Assembly (NCBI GenBank): GCA_026874595.1
Contig: CM049320.1
Coordinates: 32,584,214 to 32,648,213, forward strand
DNA length: 64,000 nt
Source of the DNA: Sipunculus nudus
Taxonomy: Eukaryota > Annelida > Sipuncula > Golfingiida > Sipunculidae
Direction: 5' to 3'
In this document: positions 61,501 to 63,578 of the stretch, one piece after another
How the letters are laid out: every line of letters starts with the position of its first letter
How positions within the stretch are numbered: position 1 is the stretch's first letter
Position numbers and translations under genes: made by a program
The notes under the pieces: generated by a model
The model's database searches: none
Told to the model about the DNA's origin: nothing
What the model saw: the letters and a program-made list of their open reading frames with translations, nothing else

Positions 61501-62891
61501 TCCACACACACAAAAAAAAATCTAGAAATCTCTATTCTAATTAGTGCAACCCTCCCTGTTATGGGATGCTCCCAAAACCATGTTTGCCTTCACTTGTTTG
61601 GTCCATTTTCCAAAGTTCATTTGTGCATAAGTGACTGTACATTTGTGATTTTTCCTATATAATGTTCCTGAATCCAGATGAAGCACAGATCCACACCAAA
61701 ATTTTCTTTATTGGCTTATTCATGAAATGCCCTGAAAATTTTGTGAGATTCTGTTCATGATTCTGTGTGTTATGTAACTTGGGACGGATACTACTGTACA
61801 CACACACAAACACACAAAAATGGAGATGAATGTATACCCTTCTGGTACAGGCATTAAATGAAATGTAATAGTCCACCTTAAAATTTGCTCATGACTATAT
61901 GAAAAACAAGGTTTCTTAAAATATGACTTATTTTATATGGTTATGGTGCAGATCTTTACCTGCATATTCAAGCCTTAAAATAATTCTTTATTTTTCTCTC
62001 TCTCTACAACTGTTTGCTAGCCCCTGTAGCTGTAAGAATGTATATGACACAAGCCCAAAAGACTGGTTTCTTTGGTCTAGCGGTAAATCACAGGACTCAA
62101 AATCCGCGAGTTCATGAGTTCAAATCTTGGCTGAGGAGCAGTGAAATTTTTCAGGGTCAGCCCCATACCATGGTCAGCGCTCTGTGGCTCTGTGCCCCAA
62201 CAGCTGTGTGTTACTCGCAAGTGCAACTTCAGGGGGTTCCGTGGTGTTATGACTCAGCAATAGGGATGATTACACACCCAACACCTGCAGGTGTGATATA
62301 CACAGGGCTTGGATGATGCCAGGCCATAAACAATATAATGATAGGAATTGTGTGCTACAGCCCTGTCACATAGCCCAGAACCAAAATGGATAAATTCAGG
62401 TGTCCATACTTAGGTAAATCAGCTTTAAAACATGGAGGCAGTTACCTTTTGTAAAAAGAAGTCCCACACACTCAACTCCAATAAGCCCAAGGTCAGATTC
62501 TGTTGCAAAAACAGCAACAGTGCAGGAAATCATAAGACCCGGAGAAAATCATCAACCAAGGATGGGCCATTATAGCCAGATCTCATGACCACAACAGGAA
62601 TCAAACCCAGGGCCCCATTGGAGAGAGCCAAGCTAGTTCCCACTCAACTGTCTAGGCACCTATTTAACTGATTGGTCTATATATATAAATGTGTTCTGCA
62701 GGGATCATCTGATGTATGCCATCTACAGCTTAGCACCATGATCCATGGGTCACTTGTTTTAGGTAATGCCATAATTAATACATTGATCTTATTTTTGTGC
62801 TTTATAGGGACCATCAGACCCCTACCGTCCACAGAAACCTAAGCCTTCATACAAGGACAAAACAGACCCGCTGGCATCAAGACTCATCAAG
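16910..62891 (+). CDS. NPHP4: nephrocystin-4, 22 exons, truncated at the right edge
   Basis: Nephrocystin-4 is a scaffold of the ciliary transition zone, acting with NPHP1 and RPGRIP1L; in humans its loss causes nephronophthisis. The identification rests on ordered family blocks across 22 exons: [113 protein letters not shown] and VPFKFLSF. All introns are GT-AG and the phases after exons 1-22 are 0,0,2,1,1,0,2,0,0,2,0,2,2,2,0,0,1,1,0,2,0,0, so the frame stays open for 3,534 nt (1,178 codons). The human protein is about 1,426 residues. Its last several hundred residues, after the VPFKF block, have no match here and must lie to the right. The region before that block is longer than in human, mostly through Pro/Ser-rich linkers in exons 7, 10 and 11. 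Exon boundaries are my reading, not transcript-proven. Confidence 0.95.
17206..17241. repeat. (GA)n / G-run microsatellite
   Basis: Short GAGAGA tracts around a G11 run, early in NPHP4 intron 1. Confidence 0.9.
17750..18188. mobile_element. TIR element with CAGGGTT-type ends
   Basis: The left end CAGGGTTCCAGCAGG and the right end GCAGTAACCCTTG are imperfect inverses. Inside each end lie inverse copies of 'gcctttaaagtctt' and 'aaggtcttaaattt'. The ends look hAT-like, but I could not find a clean 8-bp target duplication. A diverged relative with tttaaagtccttga words occurs around 47530-47795. Confidence 0.5.
18582..18811 (-). mobile_element. truncated MITE, inverted partner of 19162-19445
   Basis: About 230 bp here is nearly the exact reverse complement of 19179-19410, including gcgggtgggcggtatttt and gacgcgggcggtgcctgag. 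Both outer tips (the GGCC ends) are missing. The pair could fold into a long hairpin in the intron 1 transcript. Confidence 0.85.
19162..19445. mobile_element. Harbinger-type MITE flanked by TTA
   Basis: It is a complete element. The inverted ends of about 35 bp begin GGCCAAAAAAAATAAAAGG, followed by TATGGTTCTCAGGCAC, and TTA is duplicated at 19159-19161 and 19446-19448. A second full copy at 28173-28505 is also flanked by TTA. A 3-bp TTA target and GGCC ends suggest PIF/Harbinger. Confidence 0.8.
19962..20637 (+). mobile_element. Helentron-like array element (AGGGCCCTATA type)
   Basis: It starts AGGGCCCTATAGTG and has a head of GTCTGTCCATCTGTCC. Three diverged units of about 125 bp follow, carrying 'agctcaacaacaacctact', 'atgagggcttcag' and 'aattgcaatatggccgcca'-like words. 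It ends with GGGGCCCTC, a TTGTC-G-GACAA hairpin and AACTTGTTT. The GGGCCC word at both ends behaves as a sub-terminal inverted repeat. Confidence 0.6.
20868..23109 (+). mobile_element. Helentron-like array element, AGCTCAGCTGAC type, copy 1
   Basis: The 5' end AGCTCAGCTGAC after a T run is followed by a GTCCGTCGTCCGTC head. It ends with GTCAGCTGAGCG, then ATGACCCCTGGGTCAC and TTGTTT. Sub-terminal inverse words near both ends, a 3' hairpin and a T-rich insertion point fit Helentron-type rolling-circle elements. Internal units repeat every ~337 bp, then every ~165 bp, each with 'acaggGCACAAATC', 'gacctagaatctt' and 'cccccagaataa' words. A second 5' end lies at 21910, giving two starts and one end. 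Minus-strand frames at 21251-22878 read the units and are not genes. Confidence 0.65.
23540..24225 (-). mobile_element. interspersed repeat, minus copy of the 55300-56270 family
   Basis: Its reverse complement runs in order with 55640-56260: tttccttatttcatggtaacg-like, gagccatgcttgtattcatg, gtcagaaattcaacaa and gctatcagagggctgg-like words. It also includes ggaatgcattgcagtggtct at its 3' edge. No transposase or clean terminal repeats were found. It ends next to the exon 2 duplication. Confidence 0.55.
24251..24473 (+). repeat. tandem duplication of intron 1 end and exon 2 start
   Basis: Copy 1 (24251-24364) and copy 2 (24369-24473) both run from tgtgtatcaacacatg through a pyrimidine tract and AG into GATGAGAAAGG and on to atgcc. 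Copy 1 has a longer T tract and substitutions in its exon part (LRVSLFDA becomes LHFSLFNA) and lacks the rest of the exon and any donor. Copy 2 is the real start of exon 2. Confidence 0.92.
24426..24563 (+). CDS. NPHP4: NPHP4 exon 2 (residues 88-133)
   Basis: The acceptor is ttgatattacag/GAT and the donor CAG/gtaagc; 138 nt, phase 0 at both ends. It encodes the diagnostic [18 protein letters not shown] block, close to the N-terminal conserved block of vertebrate nephrocystin-4. Its first half is duplicated immediately upstream (see the tandem duplication). Confidence 0.95.
24906..25386. mobile_element. TTAA-flanked MITE (piggyBac-like ends)
   Basis: TTAA at 24902-24905 and 25387-25390 brackets inverse ends, AGGGACATAATC and GGTGATATGGCCCCT. 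The ends match the other TTAA elements at 30219, 37935 and 51408, but the interior differs. Confidence 0.55.
25645..27027 (+). mobile_element. Helitron-like array element, copy 1
   Basis: It begins A/TCCGCCAAAAC and ends TATTCTAG/T just after GGCGGATAC. The interior is a dimeric tandem array: GGTGGCGCCACC recurs at about 26045, 26174, 26325, 26453 (one change), 26600, 26730 and 26879, with alternating spacing near 129 and 149 bp (a 278-bp unit). The 3' hairpin seen in the copy at 41801-43497 is partly deleted here. A few flanking bases (aattgta, ttg) are shared by both copies, so the exact ends are uncertain. The nearly identical minus-strand frames at 26116-26936 are the array units, not genes. 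Confidence 0.6.
27265..27922. mobile_element. TA-flanked TIR element next to exon 3
   Basis: The ends are CGATGAAACCTCTCC and GAGAGGTTCGACTG, with TA on both sides. 'agtgggcatttc' and 'gtgcccactttat' arms are in inverse orientation. It ends 33 bp before exon 3. Tc1/mariner-type ends; no transposase seen. Confidence 0.7.
27956..28140 (+). CDS. NPHP4: NPHP4 exon 3 (residues 134-194)
   Basis: The acceptor is tgtattgcag/AGC and the donor TTCAA/gtaagt; 185 nt, leaving phase 2. It begins with [10 protein letters not shown] and continues through AVVEVVAS and [10 protein letters not shown], all strongly conserved nephrocystin-4 strands that follow FFGRTW directly in relatives. Confidence 0.95.
28173..28505. 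mobile_element. Harbinger-type MITE, 33 bp after exon 3
   Basis: A diverged full copy of the 19162-19445 element, with GGCCAAAAAAAATAAAAGG at the left, a mutated right end (TTTTGACC) and TTA on both sides at 28170-28172 and 28506-28508. Confidence 0.75.
28640..28757 (-). mobile_element. fragment of SINE type 1
   Basis: The reverse complement holds the middle and tail of the SINE body (ggcttaatggaaagcctgtg, acagctgtgtatcactcaca, gtggtagacaccaggtta). The tRNA-like head is missing. Confidence 0.7.
28867..29390. mobile_element. TIR element with CTATAGTC ends
   Basis: The left end CTATAGTCTGTCCC, then AAAACCCGTGTCC, is inverse to GGACACGGGTACTGGGAGGG, then ACTATAG. The ends resemble the TATAGTCC element at 4950-5574 and the TIR element at 45713-46266. 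Confidence 0.7.
29391..30103. other. end of NPHP4 intron 3, no further feature
   Basis: AT-rich, apparently unique intron sequence leading to the T-rich tract of the exon 4 acceptor. The minus-strand frame 29484-29774 has no recognisable domain. Confidence 0.45.
30104..30162 (+). CDS. NPHP4: NPHP4 exon 4 (residues 195-214)
   Basis: A short 59-nt exon after a T-rich tract ending ttttcag, with donor GAAG/gtgagt. It completes the split Lys codon and encodes [18 protein letters not shown]; the LYHGxPRALL block is a family hallmark. It leaves phase 1. Confidence 0.93.
30276..31908 (+). mobile_element. Helentron-like array element (AGCGAACCTG type)
   Basis: It is nested in the TTAA MITE, which fixes its ends. 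The 5' end is AGCGAACCTGTTAGC after a T run, with a GTCGTCCGGCGTCCGTC head. The 3' part is CAGGTTCGCATT, the hairpin AGGCCT-GT-AGGCCT and TGTT. GCGAACCTG and CAGGTTCGC are perfect 9-bp sub-terminal inverse repeats. Four units of about 177 bp begin at 30331, 30506, 30683 and 30860 (gttcaaatggtctcagttca). The 31140-31460 stretch has a second, shorter repeat (catgtgatcacctcatg, gtgcagccaggtgcaggtca-like). Confidence 0.75.
32197..35200 (+). mobile_element. Helentron-like array element, AGCTCAGCTGAC type, copy 2
   Basis: It opens with T-run/AGCTCAGCTGACTATAAG, then a GTCCGTCGTCCGG head and 'taacagggcac'. It closes with GATCAGCTGAGCG, CAGTGACCCATGGGTCCC and TTGTTT, matching the ends of copy 1 at 20868-23109. 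The interior shows long, diverged units with 'gcactgttgatttaattttc' words near 32785, 33500 and 34145, plus C-run and CT microsatellites. No coding signal is visible. Confidence 0.65.
33733..33828. repeat. (CT)n microsatellite
   Basis: A near-pure CT tract of about 95 bp, responsible for Ser/Leu-rich and Arg/Glu-rich frames on the two strands. Confidence 0.95.
35676..36724 (+). mobile_element. Tigger/pogo-like element with transposase remnant
   Basis: CAGTGGAACCCCGCC at the left and GTGGGGTTCCACTG at the right. TA follows the right end, while the left flank reads TG, probably a mutated TA. Inner arms carry CGACCACC words and match the element at 2925-4087 in reverse. It is inserted in the right part of the TTAA MITE. 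The minus-strand frame 35550-35903 is a reading of the terminal arm. Confidence 0.8.
36399..36542 (+). pseudogene. truncated transposase, N-terminal helix-turn-helix remnant
   Basis: The 47-codon frame starts [18 protein letters not shown], continues [20 protein letters not shown] and stops. It resembles the N-terminal DNA-binding domain of pogo/Tigger/CENP-B transposases: a basic start, then a helix-turn-helix of the form QRQLAKQL-x-IGKTQVHxI. The catalytic DDE part is absent, and only about 180 bp remain before the right terminus. It is likely a relic and cannot catalyse transposition. The helix-turn-helix assignment is by pattern and not by search. Confidence 0.65.
36864..37028 (+). CDS. 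NPHP4: NPHP4 exon 5 (residues 215-269)
   Basis: The acceptor is aaattccag/AA and the donor GGCA/gtaagt; 165 nt, entered at phase 1 and left at phase 1. It encodes [13 protein letters not shown] and [16 protein letters not shown], which line up with the family segment of the form C-x-LQYTL followed by a LLPEN-like motif. The preceding intron is the nested-transposon intron. Confidence 0.92.
37029..37934. other. first part of NPHP4 intron 5, no feature recognised
   Basis: AT-rich and apparently unique. The minus-strand frame 37128-37334 has no family resemblance. Confidence 0.45.
37935..38386. mobile_element. TTAA-flanked MITE, uninterrupted copy
   Basis: TTAA at 37931-37934 and 38387-38390; inverse ends AGGGGCCCAATCACCT and AGGTGAATGGGCACCT. 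This copy serves as the reference for the disrupted one in intron 4. The minus-strand frame 38191-38454 lies within it and is not a gene. Confidence 0.75.
38667..38860 (+). CDS. NPHP4: NPHP4 exon 6 (residues 270-334)
   Basis: The acceptor is tatggtag/TT and the donor AGG/gtaaga; 194 nt, ending at phase 0. It encodes [27 protein letters not shown] and LERRLR, matching the conserved KPRL, PSLEKFEEE and LERRLR blocks of nephrocystin-4. Confidence 0.95.
38861..39382. other. NPHP4 intron 6, first part
   Basis: No repeat recognised apart from T-rich tracts near 39070-39105 and a short 'cacatgcaagttcagatgag' stretch that may be a decayed Helentron-like 3' end. Confidence 0.4.
39383..39542. mobile_element. 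160-bp MITE flanked by TA, 43 bp before exon 7
   Basis: The ends are CAGTGAATCC and GGTTCCACTG, with TA at 39381-39382 and 39543-39544; interior AGACCGCCC and GGTGGTCT arms are inverse. Tc1/mariner or pogo-type ends. Confidence 0.8.
39586..39734 (+). CDS. NPHP4: NPHP4 exon 7 (residues 335-383)
   Basis: The acceptor is ttgtttcag/GTT and the donor TCCTT/gtaagg; 149 nt, leaving phase 2. It opens with [10 protein letters not shown], continuing LERRLR from exon 6, and then becomes a basic Ser/Arg-rich linker ([17 protein letters not shown]) of the kind that varies between species. Confidence 0.93.
39735..40471. other. NPHP4 intron 7, no feature recognised
   Basis: AT-rich intron sequence without paired ends or tandem units. 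Confidence 0.5.
40472..40604 (+). CDS. NPHP4: NPHP4 exon 8 (residues 384-428)
   Basis: The acceptor is tactccccag/G and the donor AGG/gtaggt; 133 nt, ending at phase 0. It encodes [20 protein letters not shown], corresponding to the family block of form LPEM-x-xHPAFAVIFQLEY. A short TA-flanked MITE starts 17 bp beyond the exon end. Confidence 0.93.
40621..40796. mobile_element. 176-bp MITE flanked by TA, just after exon 8
   Basis: The ends are CAGTGTAACTTCG and GAAGGTCTTACTG, with TA at 40619-40620 and 40797-40798. It starts 17 bp past the end of exon 8. Confidence 0.75.
40797..41486. other. rest of NPHP4 intron 8, no feature recognised
   Basis: AT-rich. The open frame starting at 41322 is simply exon 9 read back through intron. 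Confidence 0.5.
41487..41720 (+). CDS. NPHP4: NPHP4 exon 9 (residues 429-506)
   Basis: The acceptor is gtatctccag/ATG and the donor AAAAAG/gtgaaa, a weaker donor than the others; 234 nt, phase 0 both sides. It encodes [12 protein letters not shown] and [12 protein letters not shown], then [14 protein letters not shown], matching the family RWAVWNP, NP-x-HCLVYK and LRFQF strands. Confidence 0.93.
41801..43497 (+). mobile_element. Helitron-like array element, copy 2
   Basis: It begins A/TCCGCCAAAACAGAG. It ends GGCGGATACAT, then the hairpin GTAGTCG-CTTGT-CGACTAC, then CCGTATTCTAG/T. A hairpin about 10 nt before a CTRR end followed by T is the classical Helitron 3' signature, and TC after A is the 5' one. 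The array has about five dimeric units of ~280 bp marked by GGTGGCGCCACC near 42112, 42259, 42391, 42539, 42671, 42818, 42949, 43097 and 43227. No Rep/helicase is present. Confidence 0.7.
43498..44149. other. middle of NPHP4 intron 9, no feature recognised
   Basis: AT-rich sequence without paired repeats. The minus-strand frame 43539-43742 is unsupported. Confidence 0.45.
44150..44377 (+). mobile_element. fragment of the 7050-7557 type element
   Basis: Words such as cttgatggattttgattacc, attttataaggtcagaggtc and acaagac follow 7400-7540 in order. The 3' hairpin and CTTGTT end are lost where the next TIR element begins. Confidence 0.5.
44378..44762. mobile_element. TIR element with GCTCGACATTAAC ends
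   Basis: CAGGCTCGACATTAAC at the left is inverse to GTTAATGTCGAGCCCTG at the right. Inner arms carry CACTTGCC and CACTTGCCC words in inverse orientation. The ends look hAT-like, but I found no 8-bp target duplication. Confidence 0.7.
44834..44979 (+). CDS. NPHP4: NPHP4 exon 10 (residues 507-554)
   Basis: The acceptor is aaataacag/ACC and the donor AGAAG/gtacgt; 146 nt, leaving phase 2. It encodes a Ser/Pro/Gln-rich, probably disordered linker (for example [20 protein letters not shown]). The assignment rests on phase fit and on position between the exon 9 strands and the exon 12 block, because this linker is not conserved in sequence. Confidence 0.85.
45499..45688 (+). CDS. NPHP4: NPHP4 exon 11 (residues 555-618)
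   Basis: The acceptor is tttattgcag/G and the donor CACACA/gtgagt; 190 nt, ending at phase 0. It encodes a Pro/Gly/Tyr-rich low-complexity segment ([19 protein letters not shown]), continuing the central linker. Base composition is GC-rich compared with the flanking introns. A TIR element begins about 25 bp after the donor. Confidence 0.85.
45713..46266. mobile_element. TIR element just after exon 11
   Basis: GTTGGTCCCAGGGCCCTTG, then TCTGCATG, at the left is inverse to TTGCAGACAAGGGTACTGGG, then ACAGAAC. It begins about 25 bp after the exon 11 donor. It is related in its ends to 28867-29390. Confidence 0.65.
46267..47170. other. NPHP4 intron 11, no feature recognised
   Basis: AT-rich; no repeat ends paired. 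Confidence 0.45.
47171..47299. repeat. 19-bp tandem array carrying ATGCAAAT octamers
   Basis: Seven units of GAATATGCAAATTACCATT. A perfect ATGCAAAT occurs at 47190, 47209, 47228, 47247, 47266 and 47285, exactly 19 bp apart, with a degenerate ATTCAAAT at 47172. ATGCAAAT is the classical octamer bound by POU-domain (Oct) factors. The array lies in intron 11; a regulatory role is only an inference. Confidence 0.95.
47300..48533. other. NPHP4 intron 11, one weak TIR-like stretch
   Basis: Around 47510-47795, gggtccttgcaaacctttaa and ttgccaatagggatag, then gaccctg, look like weak inverse ends of the 17750-18188 type. Nothing else is recognised. Confidence 0.4.
48534..48572 (+). CDS. NPHP4: candidate microexon in NPHP4 intron 11
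   Basis: A 39-nt open block encoding [13 protein letters not shown] lies after a T-rich tract ending tgtgtaag (an AAG acceptor) and before GAG/gtatag. It is phase 0 at both ends, so it would insert 13 residues between exons 11 and 12 without shifting the frame. No conserved motif confirms it. It could be chance, or an alternatively spliced linker piece. Confidence 0.3.
48936..49315 (+). mobile_element. tRNA-derived SINE, type 1
   Basis: The tRNA-like head (ggcttctgttgctaggagta, aagcacaggactcaaag, box B-like gagttcaaatc) is followed by the body with gggtgagtgctctgtag, gggaaggctgt, cacagctgtgtatcactc, gaccgagcaatgggg and ggtgtggtagacaccag. The open frame 48933-49193 is a reading of the SINE. 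Confidence 0.85.
49378..49532. mobile_element. possible short TA-flanked MITE
   Basis: CAGTTAAGCCTCAC after TA at the left and tttggtgtttcacta at the right are weakly inverse; 'aacagacacct' and 'aggtgtctat' arms support pairing. Confidence 0.45.
49533..49978. other. end of NPHP4 intron 11
   Basis: AT-rich. The 120-codon frame 49562-49924 is Ile/Phe/Lys-rich, has no motif and lies wholly inside the intron; I do not support it as a gene. Confidence 0.45.
49979..50082 (+). CDS. NPHP4: NPHP4 exon 12 (residues 619-652)
   Basis: The acceptor is gtgttttag/CCG and the donor CACAG/gtgagt; 104 nt, leaving phase 2. It encodes [15 protein letters not shown], closely matching the family LPFTPLHAPI block, which fixes the frame. 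The donor hexamer overlaps the first unit of a 25-bp minisatellite. Confidence 0.93.
50086..50480. repeat. 25-bp minisatellite overlapping the exon 12 donor
   Basis: About 15.8 units of AGTAGCAGGCTGACAGCATA, then GTTAC. The first unit begins at the AGT of the donor GTGAGT. Variants are GCAGG, GCACG or GCAGA at one site and CATAG, CATTG or CATCG at another, in a patchy order. Each unit contains TTACAG/TAG, a potential acceptor-like AG. Confidence 0.95.
50481..51403. other. NPHP4 intron 12, no feature recognised
   Basis: AT-rich intron sequence. The open frame 51074-51316 is unsupported. Confidence 0.45.
51408..51803. mobile_element. TTAA-flanked MITE
   Basis: TTAA at 51404-51407 and 51804-51807; left end AGTGACCTATTCTGATATC and right end GAGAATAGCTGCC. 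The interior (agccagaaaacgcagacccc, tgtttataacatttggg, tttgcaactagtgacc) follows the copies at 30219 and 37935. Confidence 0.7.
51853..52041 (+). CDS. NPHP4: NPHP4 exon 13 (residues 653-715)
   Basis: The acceptor is tgctgttacag/T and the donor TCCAG/gtaaaa; 189 nt, leaving phase 2. It encodes [35 protein letters not shown] and VVLQFLAFS. These match the family blocks GFPEILD, NPQKEE and [15 protein letters not shown]. Confidence 0.95.
52095..52505 (+). mobile_element. Helentron-like fragment (7050-7557 type)
   Basis: Units with 'aattatctcgcccaagttcg', 'catgcatatttattgag' and 'ctcagaggtcacca', ending cttattgcagtgc, then TCTTGTT, match the 3' part of the 7050-7557 element. Confidence 0.55.
52510..53020 (+). 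mobile_element. degenerate AGCTCAGCTGAC-type array fragment
   Basis: Words such as aaactcagctttcccatccg, catggcacaaatcagaaccg, ctggacctaaaagctcctga, aggtcactgcgacctatatc and tggtgccacctgtatttttt follow the units of 20868-23109 in order. Confidence 0.5.
53281..54225 (+). mobile_element. Helitron-like array, GTGAGCGGGATATC type
   Basis: Three units of about 301 bp begin GTGAGCGGGATATC at 53281, 53582 and 53885. Each contains ggattcacc or ggattcaca, 'gtcaagttcgaagatgggtg' and, in two of them, a GGCGCCACCT word. It ends with the hairpin TCAGC-TTCT-GCTGA, then TATTCTAG/T, like the 41801-43497 element. The 5' end was not located. Confidence 0.55.
54365..54463 (+). CDS. NPHP4: NPHP4 exon 14 (residues 716-748)
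   Basis: The acceptor is gtcttttccag/G and the donor GAAAG/gtaatc; 99 nt, phase 2 at both ends. It encodes [17 protein letters not shown], the counterpart of the conserved [12 protein letters not shown] strand. Confidence 0.95.
54464..54874. other. NPHP4 intron 14, no feature recognised
   Basis: Short intron; only a GTAGCGCCACCTAT word near 54676 recalls the array palindrome. Confidence 0.5.
54875..54989 (+). CDS. NPHP4: NPHP4 exon 15 (residues 749-787)
   Basis: The acceptor is gcatgacag/G and the donor TACCAG/gtaaac; 115 nt, ending at phase 0. It encodes [11 protein letters not shown], then [19 protein letters not shown], matching the family LQLVQLDE and SRDGTFDAGSPGFQ segments. Confidence 0.93.
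55300..56270 (+). mobile_element. interspersed repeat, two partial tandem copies
   Basis: 55300-55620 (tgtggtaaacagcc, gagccatgcttgtattcatg, gttagaaagtatactaaa) is repeated at 55806-56125. The following 56190-56270 and the intervening 55640-55800 match 23540-24225 in reverse complement. The family is real, but I recognise neither its superfamily nor its ends. Confidence 0.55.
56423..56566 (+). CDS. NPHP4: NPHP4 exon 16 (residues 788-835)
   Basis: The acceptor is caatcacag/GTG and the donor TTGAAG/gtaaga; 144 nt, phase 0 both sides. It encodes [14 protein letters not shown] and [20 protein letters not shown]. This is among the most conserved stretches of nephrocystin-4, in the part that has been predicted to fold like a C2 domain. 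Confidence 0.96.
56757..56942. repeat. (TATTC)n and TATAG-type microsatellites
   Basis: TATTC repeats at about 56757-56822 and TATAGTATAG-type repeats at about 56870-56942, filling most of intron 16. Confidence 0.9.
57000..57216 (+). CDS. NPHP4: NPHP4 exon 17 (residues 836-907)
   Basis: The acceptor is ttcgctctag/CAT and the donor GGGG/gtaagt; 217 nt, leaving phase 1. It encodes [22 protein letters not shown], then [22 protein letters not shown], matching the family HLLRQGR and KGRLHLTLANVGHP blocks. Confidence 0.96.
57217..57690. other. NPHP4 intron 17, no repeat recognised
   Basis: Mixed sequence with a T-rich acceptor tract. The open frame 57305-57520 (71 codons) has no donor/acceptor pair in phase with its neighbours and no family match. 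Confidence 0.45.
57691..57798 (+). CDS. NPHP4: NPHP4 exon 18 (residues 908-943)
   Basis: The acceptor follows a long T-rich tract (acctttcacag/AG) and the donor is GCAA/gtaagt; 108 nt, entered at phase 1 and left at phase 1. It encodes [26 protein letters not shown] (split here: [10 protein letters not shown] and FTGGSLSS), matching the family PPSRSRVISND and FSGGSLLT motifs. Confidence 0.93.
58023..58125. mobile_element. possible short MITE (CAGTAAAACC end)
   Basis: TA/CAGTAAAACCTGG followed by AACCACCTCAGAATAACGA resembles the 5590-5767 MITE. The right end (atggtcataattttaaaggt, then ttt) is degenerate. Confidence 0.45.
58262..58500 (+). mobile_element. SINE type 1 fragment
   Basis: Body and tail words (ggaaagccatgtcccatgg, cacaaacaagtgtgccttt, ggggttcct, caaatgggatgattacagg, cgggcctggttaa) without the tRNA-like head. 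Confidence 0.65.
58503..58536. repeat. (AT)n microsatellite
   Basis: Short AT run with one GT interruption, in intron 18, directly after the SINE fragment. Confidence 0.9.
58587..58789 (+). CDS. NPHP4: NPHP4 exon 19 (residues 944-1011)
   Basis: The acceptor is accatttcag/GT and the donor ATCACT/gtaagt; 203 nt, ending at phase 0. It encodes a basic, helical and possibly coiled-coil stretch: [14 protein letters not shown], then [20 protein letters not shown]. The counterpart in relatives has the form ELAAMLLTH followed by ATRRRKLERMRSVRLQE. Confidence 0.95.
58930..59310 (+). mobile_element. tRNA-derived SINE, type 1, diverged
   Basis: Box B-like gagttcaaatttc, then ctgaggagtggtaagatttt, ggtgagcactctgcaggct, gatggaaaggctgtgccc, aaccaagcatttggaatgat and gcaggtgcagtagttac. 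The tail is tggaggcattaaactccacc. It fills most of intron 19. Confidence 0.75.
59386..59612 (+). CDS. NPHP4: NPHP4 exon 20 (residues 1012-1086)
   Basis: The acceptor is gtctgacag/ACC and the donor TTATT/gtgagt; 227 nt, leaving phase 2. It encodes [50 protein letters not shown] and VSDPEL. These correspond to the family ITTEHTLHATLG, EFFEFVLKNP and DNPEL blocks. Confidence 0.96.
59895..60270 (+). mobile_element. tRNA-derived SINE, type 1
   Basis: The head is ccatggtctaggggtatagc, then tcaggac and box B-like gagtttgaatctc. The body has gtgagcactctactgtgcc, acgagtacacctttcagggg, tgactcagcaatggggtcga and gtgtagtagtcaccggg. It ends aaaaatggaggcagtaacct, then ccaacaaaaac. One of the best-preserved copies. 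Confidence 0.85.
60271..61254. other. rest of NPHP4 intron 20, no feature recognised
   Basis: AT-rich, unique as far as I can see. Confidence 0.45.
61255..61444 (+). CDS. NPHP4: NPHP4 exon 21 (residues 1087-1150)
   Basis: The acceptor is tttacttcag/T and the donor CCTCAG/gtattt; 190 nt, ending at phase 0. It encodes [18 protein letters not shown] and [19 protein letters not shown]. These match the family VIVDSQEWRDFK, VEEDMF and LYLRPHETAHVPFKFQSF motifs. Confidence 0.96.
61445..62059. other. NPHP4 intron 21, first part, no feature recognised
   Basis: Contains a short CA tract near 61798-61818 and a CT tract near 61995; nothing else is identified. Confidence 0.45.
62060..62460 (+). mobile_element. 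tRNA-derived SINE, type 1
   Basis: The head is tttggtctagcggtaaatca, then caggactcaaa and box B-like gagttcaaatc (62116-62126). The body has tcaggggg, ttatgactcagcaatagg and gattacacaccca, and the tail is acatggaggcagttacctt. The frame 62014-62316 is a reading of it. Confidence 0.85.
62705..62759 (+). mobile_element. 3' end fragment of an AGCTCAGCTGAC-type element
   Basis: cagcttagcaccatga, then TCCATGGGTCACTTGTTT, matches the 3' terminal hairpin and CTTGTTT of the elements at 20868 and 32197; the rest is missing. Confidence 0.55.
62808..62891 (+). CDS. NPHP4: NPHP4 exon 22 (residues 1151-1178), last exon in window
   Basis: The acceptor is tgctttatag/GGA and the donor ATCAAG/gtaagt; 84 nt, phase 0 both sides. 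It encodes a Lys/Pro-rich linker ([20 protein letters not shown]) ending ASRLIK. The assignment rests on phase and position; this linker is variable in the family. The next conserved block (a KVLFR-like strand) is not found up to 64000, so the gene continues to the right. Confidence 0.85.
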
Positions 62892-62929
62892 GTAAGTAAC
62901 CTTAAACCATTCTGCCCTCCAGCATGTGG

Positions 62930-63395
62930 AAGTACTAGCCAAACTTTTAATTCCACACCGTCCATCTTTTAGAAACCTCTTACCTGAAAAAAGGTAAAGA
63001 AACCTGTTGATTTTGAGGTCAAAGGTCACCTTTAGAAAGATATTTTATGCATTTCAATGCCAAACTTTTCATCCCAAACCTTTCATCTTTCATGTATGGT
63101 TACCTACCAGTAAGGGAAGAACATCATTTATTATGAGATTACAAGGTCAAAGGTCAAGGTCATAGGACCCTGTACTTTAGCAAGCTTCTGGATACATTTA
63201 AATCATTTAAATTTTTTCATCCCAAACCTTCCATCTTTCACTATTTGGCTTACCTACCAGTAGGGGAAGAAATCTATTGATTTTAGGTCAAGGGTCAAGG
63301 TCACAGGACCTACATTTTAAAAAGTGTGTTAAAATATCCTACAGACAAATTCAGCTGATCGTGGAGACCCATGGATTCAGAGTAACAGCTAAGCA
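62930..63395 (+). repeat. tandem repeat ending in an element-like tip
   Basis: Three units of about 150 bp carry 'atcccaaaccttccatcttt', 'cttacctaccagtaggggaa', then 'gaaa', and 'gtcaaaggtcaaggtca'-like words. They are followed by 'cagctgatcgtggagaccc', then 'atgg', which recalls the CAGCTGAGCG plus hairpin end of the Helentron-like family. Confidence 0.55.
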
Positions 63396-63578
63396 TTCAG
63401 TTTGGCGCCTAAATGATAAGTGCAGAAAATGAAACGTTTCACATCAAGACATGGGATTTGTTTTTTAAAGATTAAGGAAATATAATTTTATATATGGCAA
63501 TGTCATGGAGTTAAAAAAATTTATTTATTTATTTTTCATGGATTTTTCAACTAGTAACAATAGGGGTTGTTACACCGC

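Noticed and set aside
62072-62145. Possible functional tRNA genes at the SINE heads (also near 48945, 59900 and 63580)
   Set aside because: They have box A- and box B-like words but no complete cloverleaf that I can fold, and each is continuous with a SINE body.
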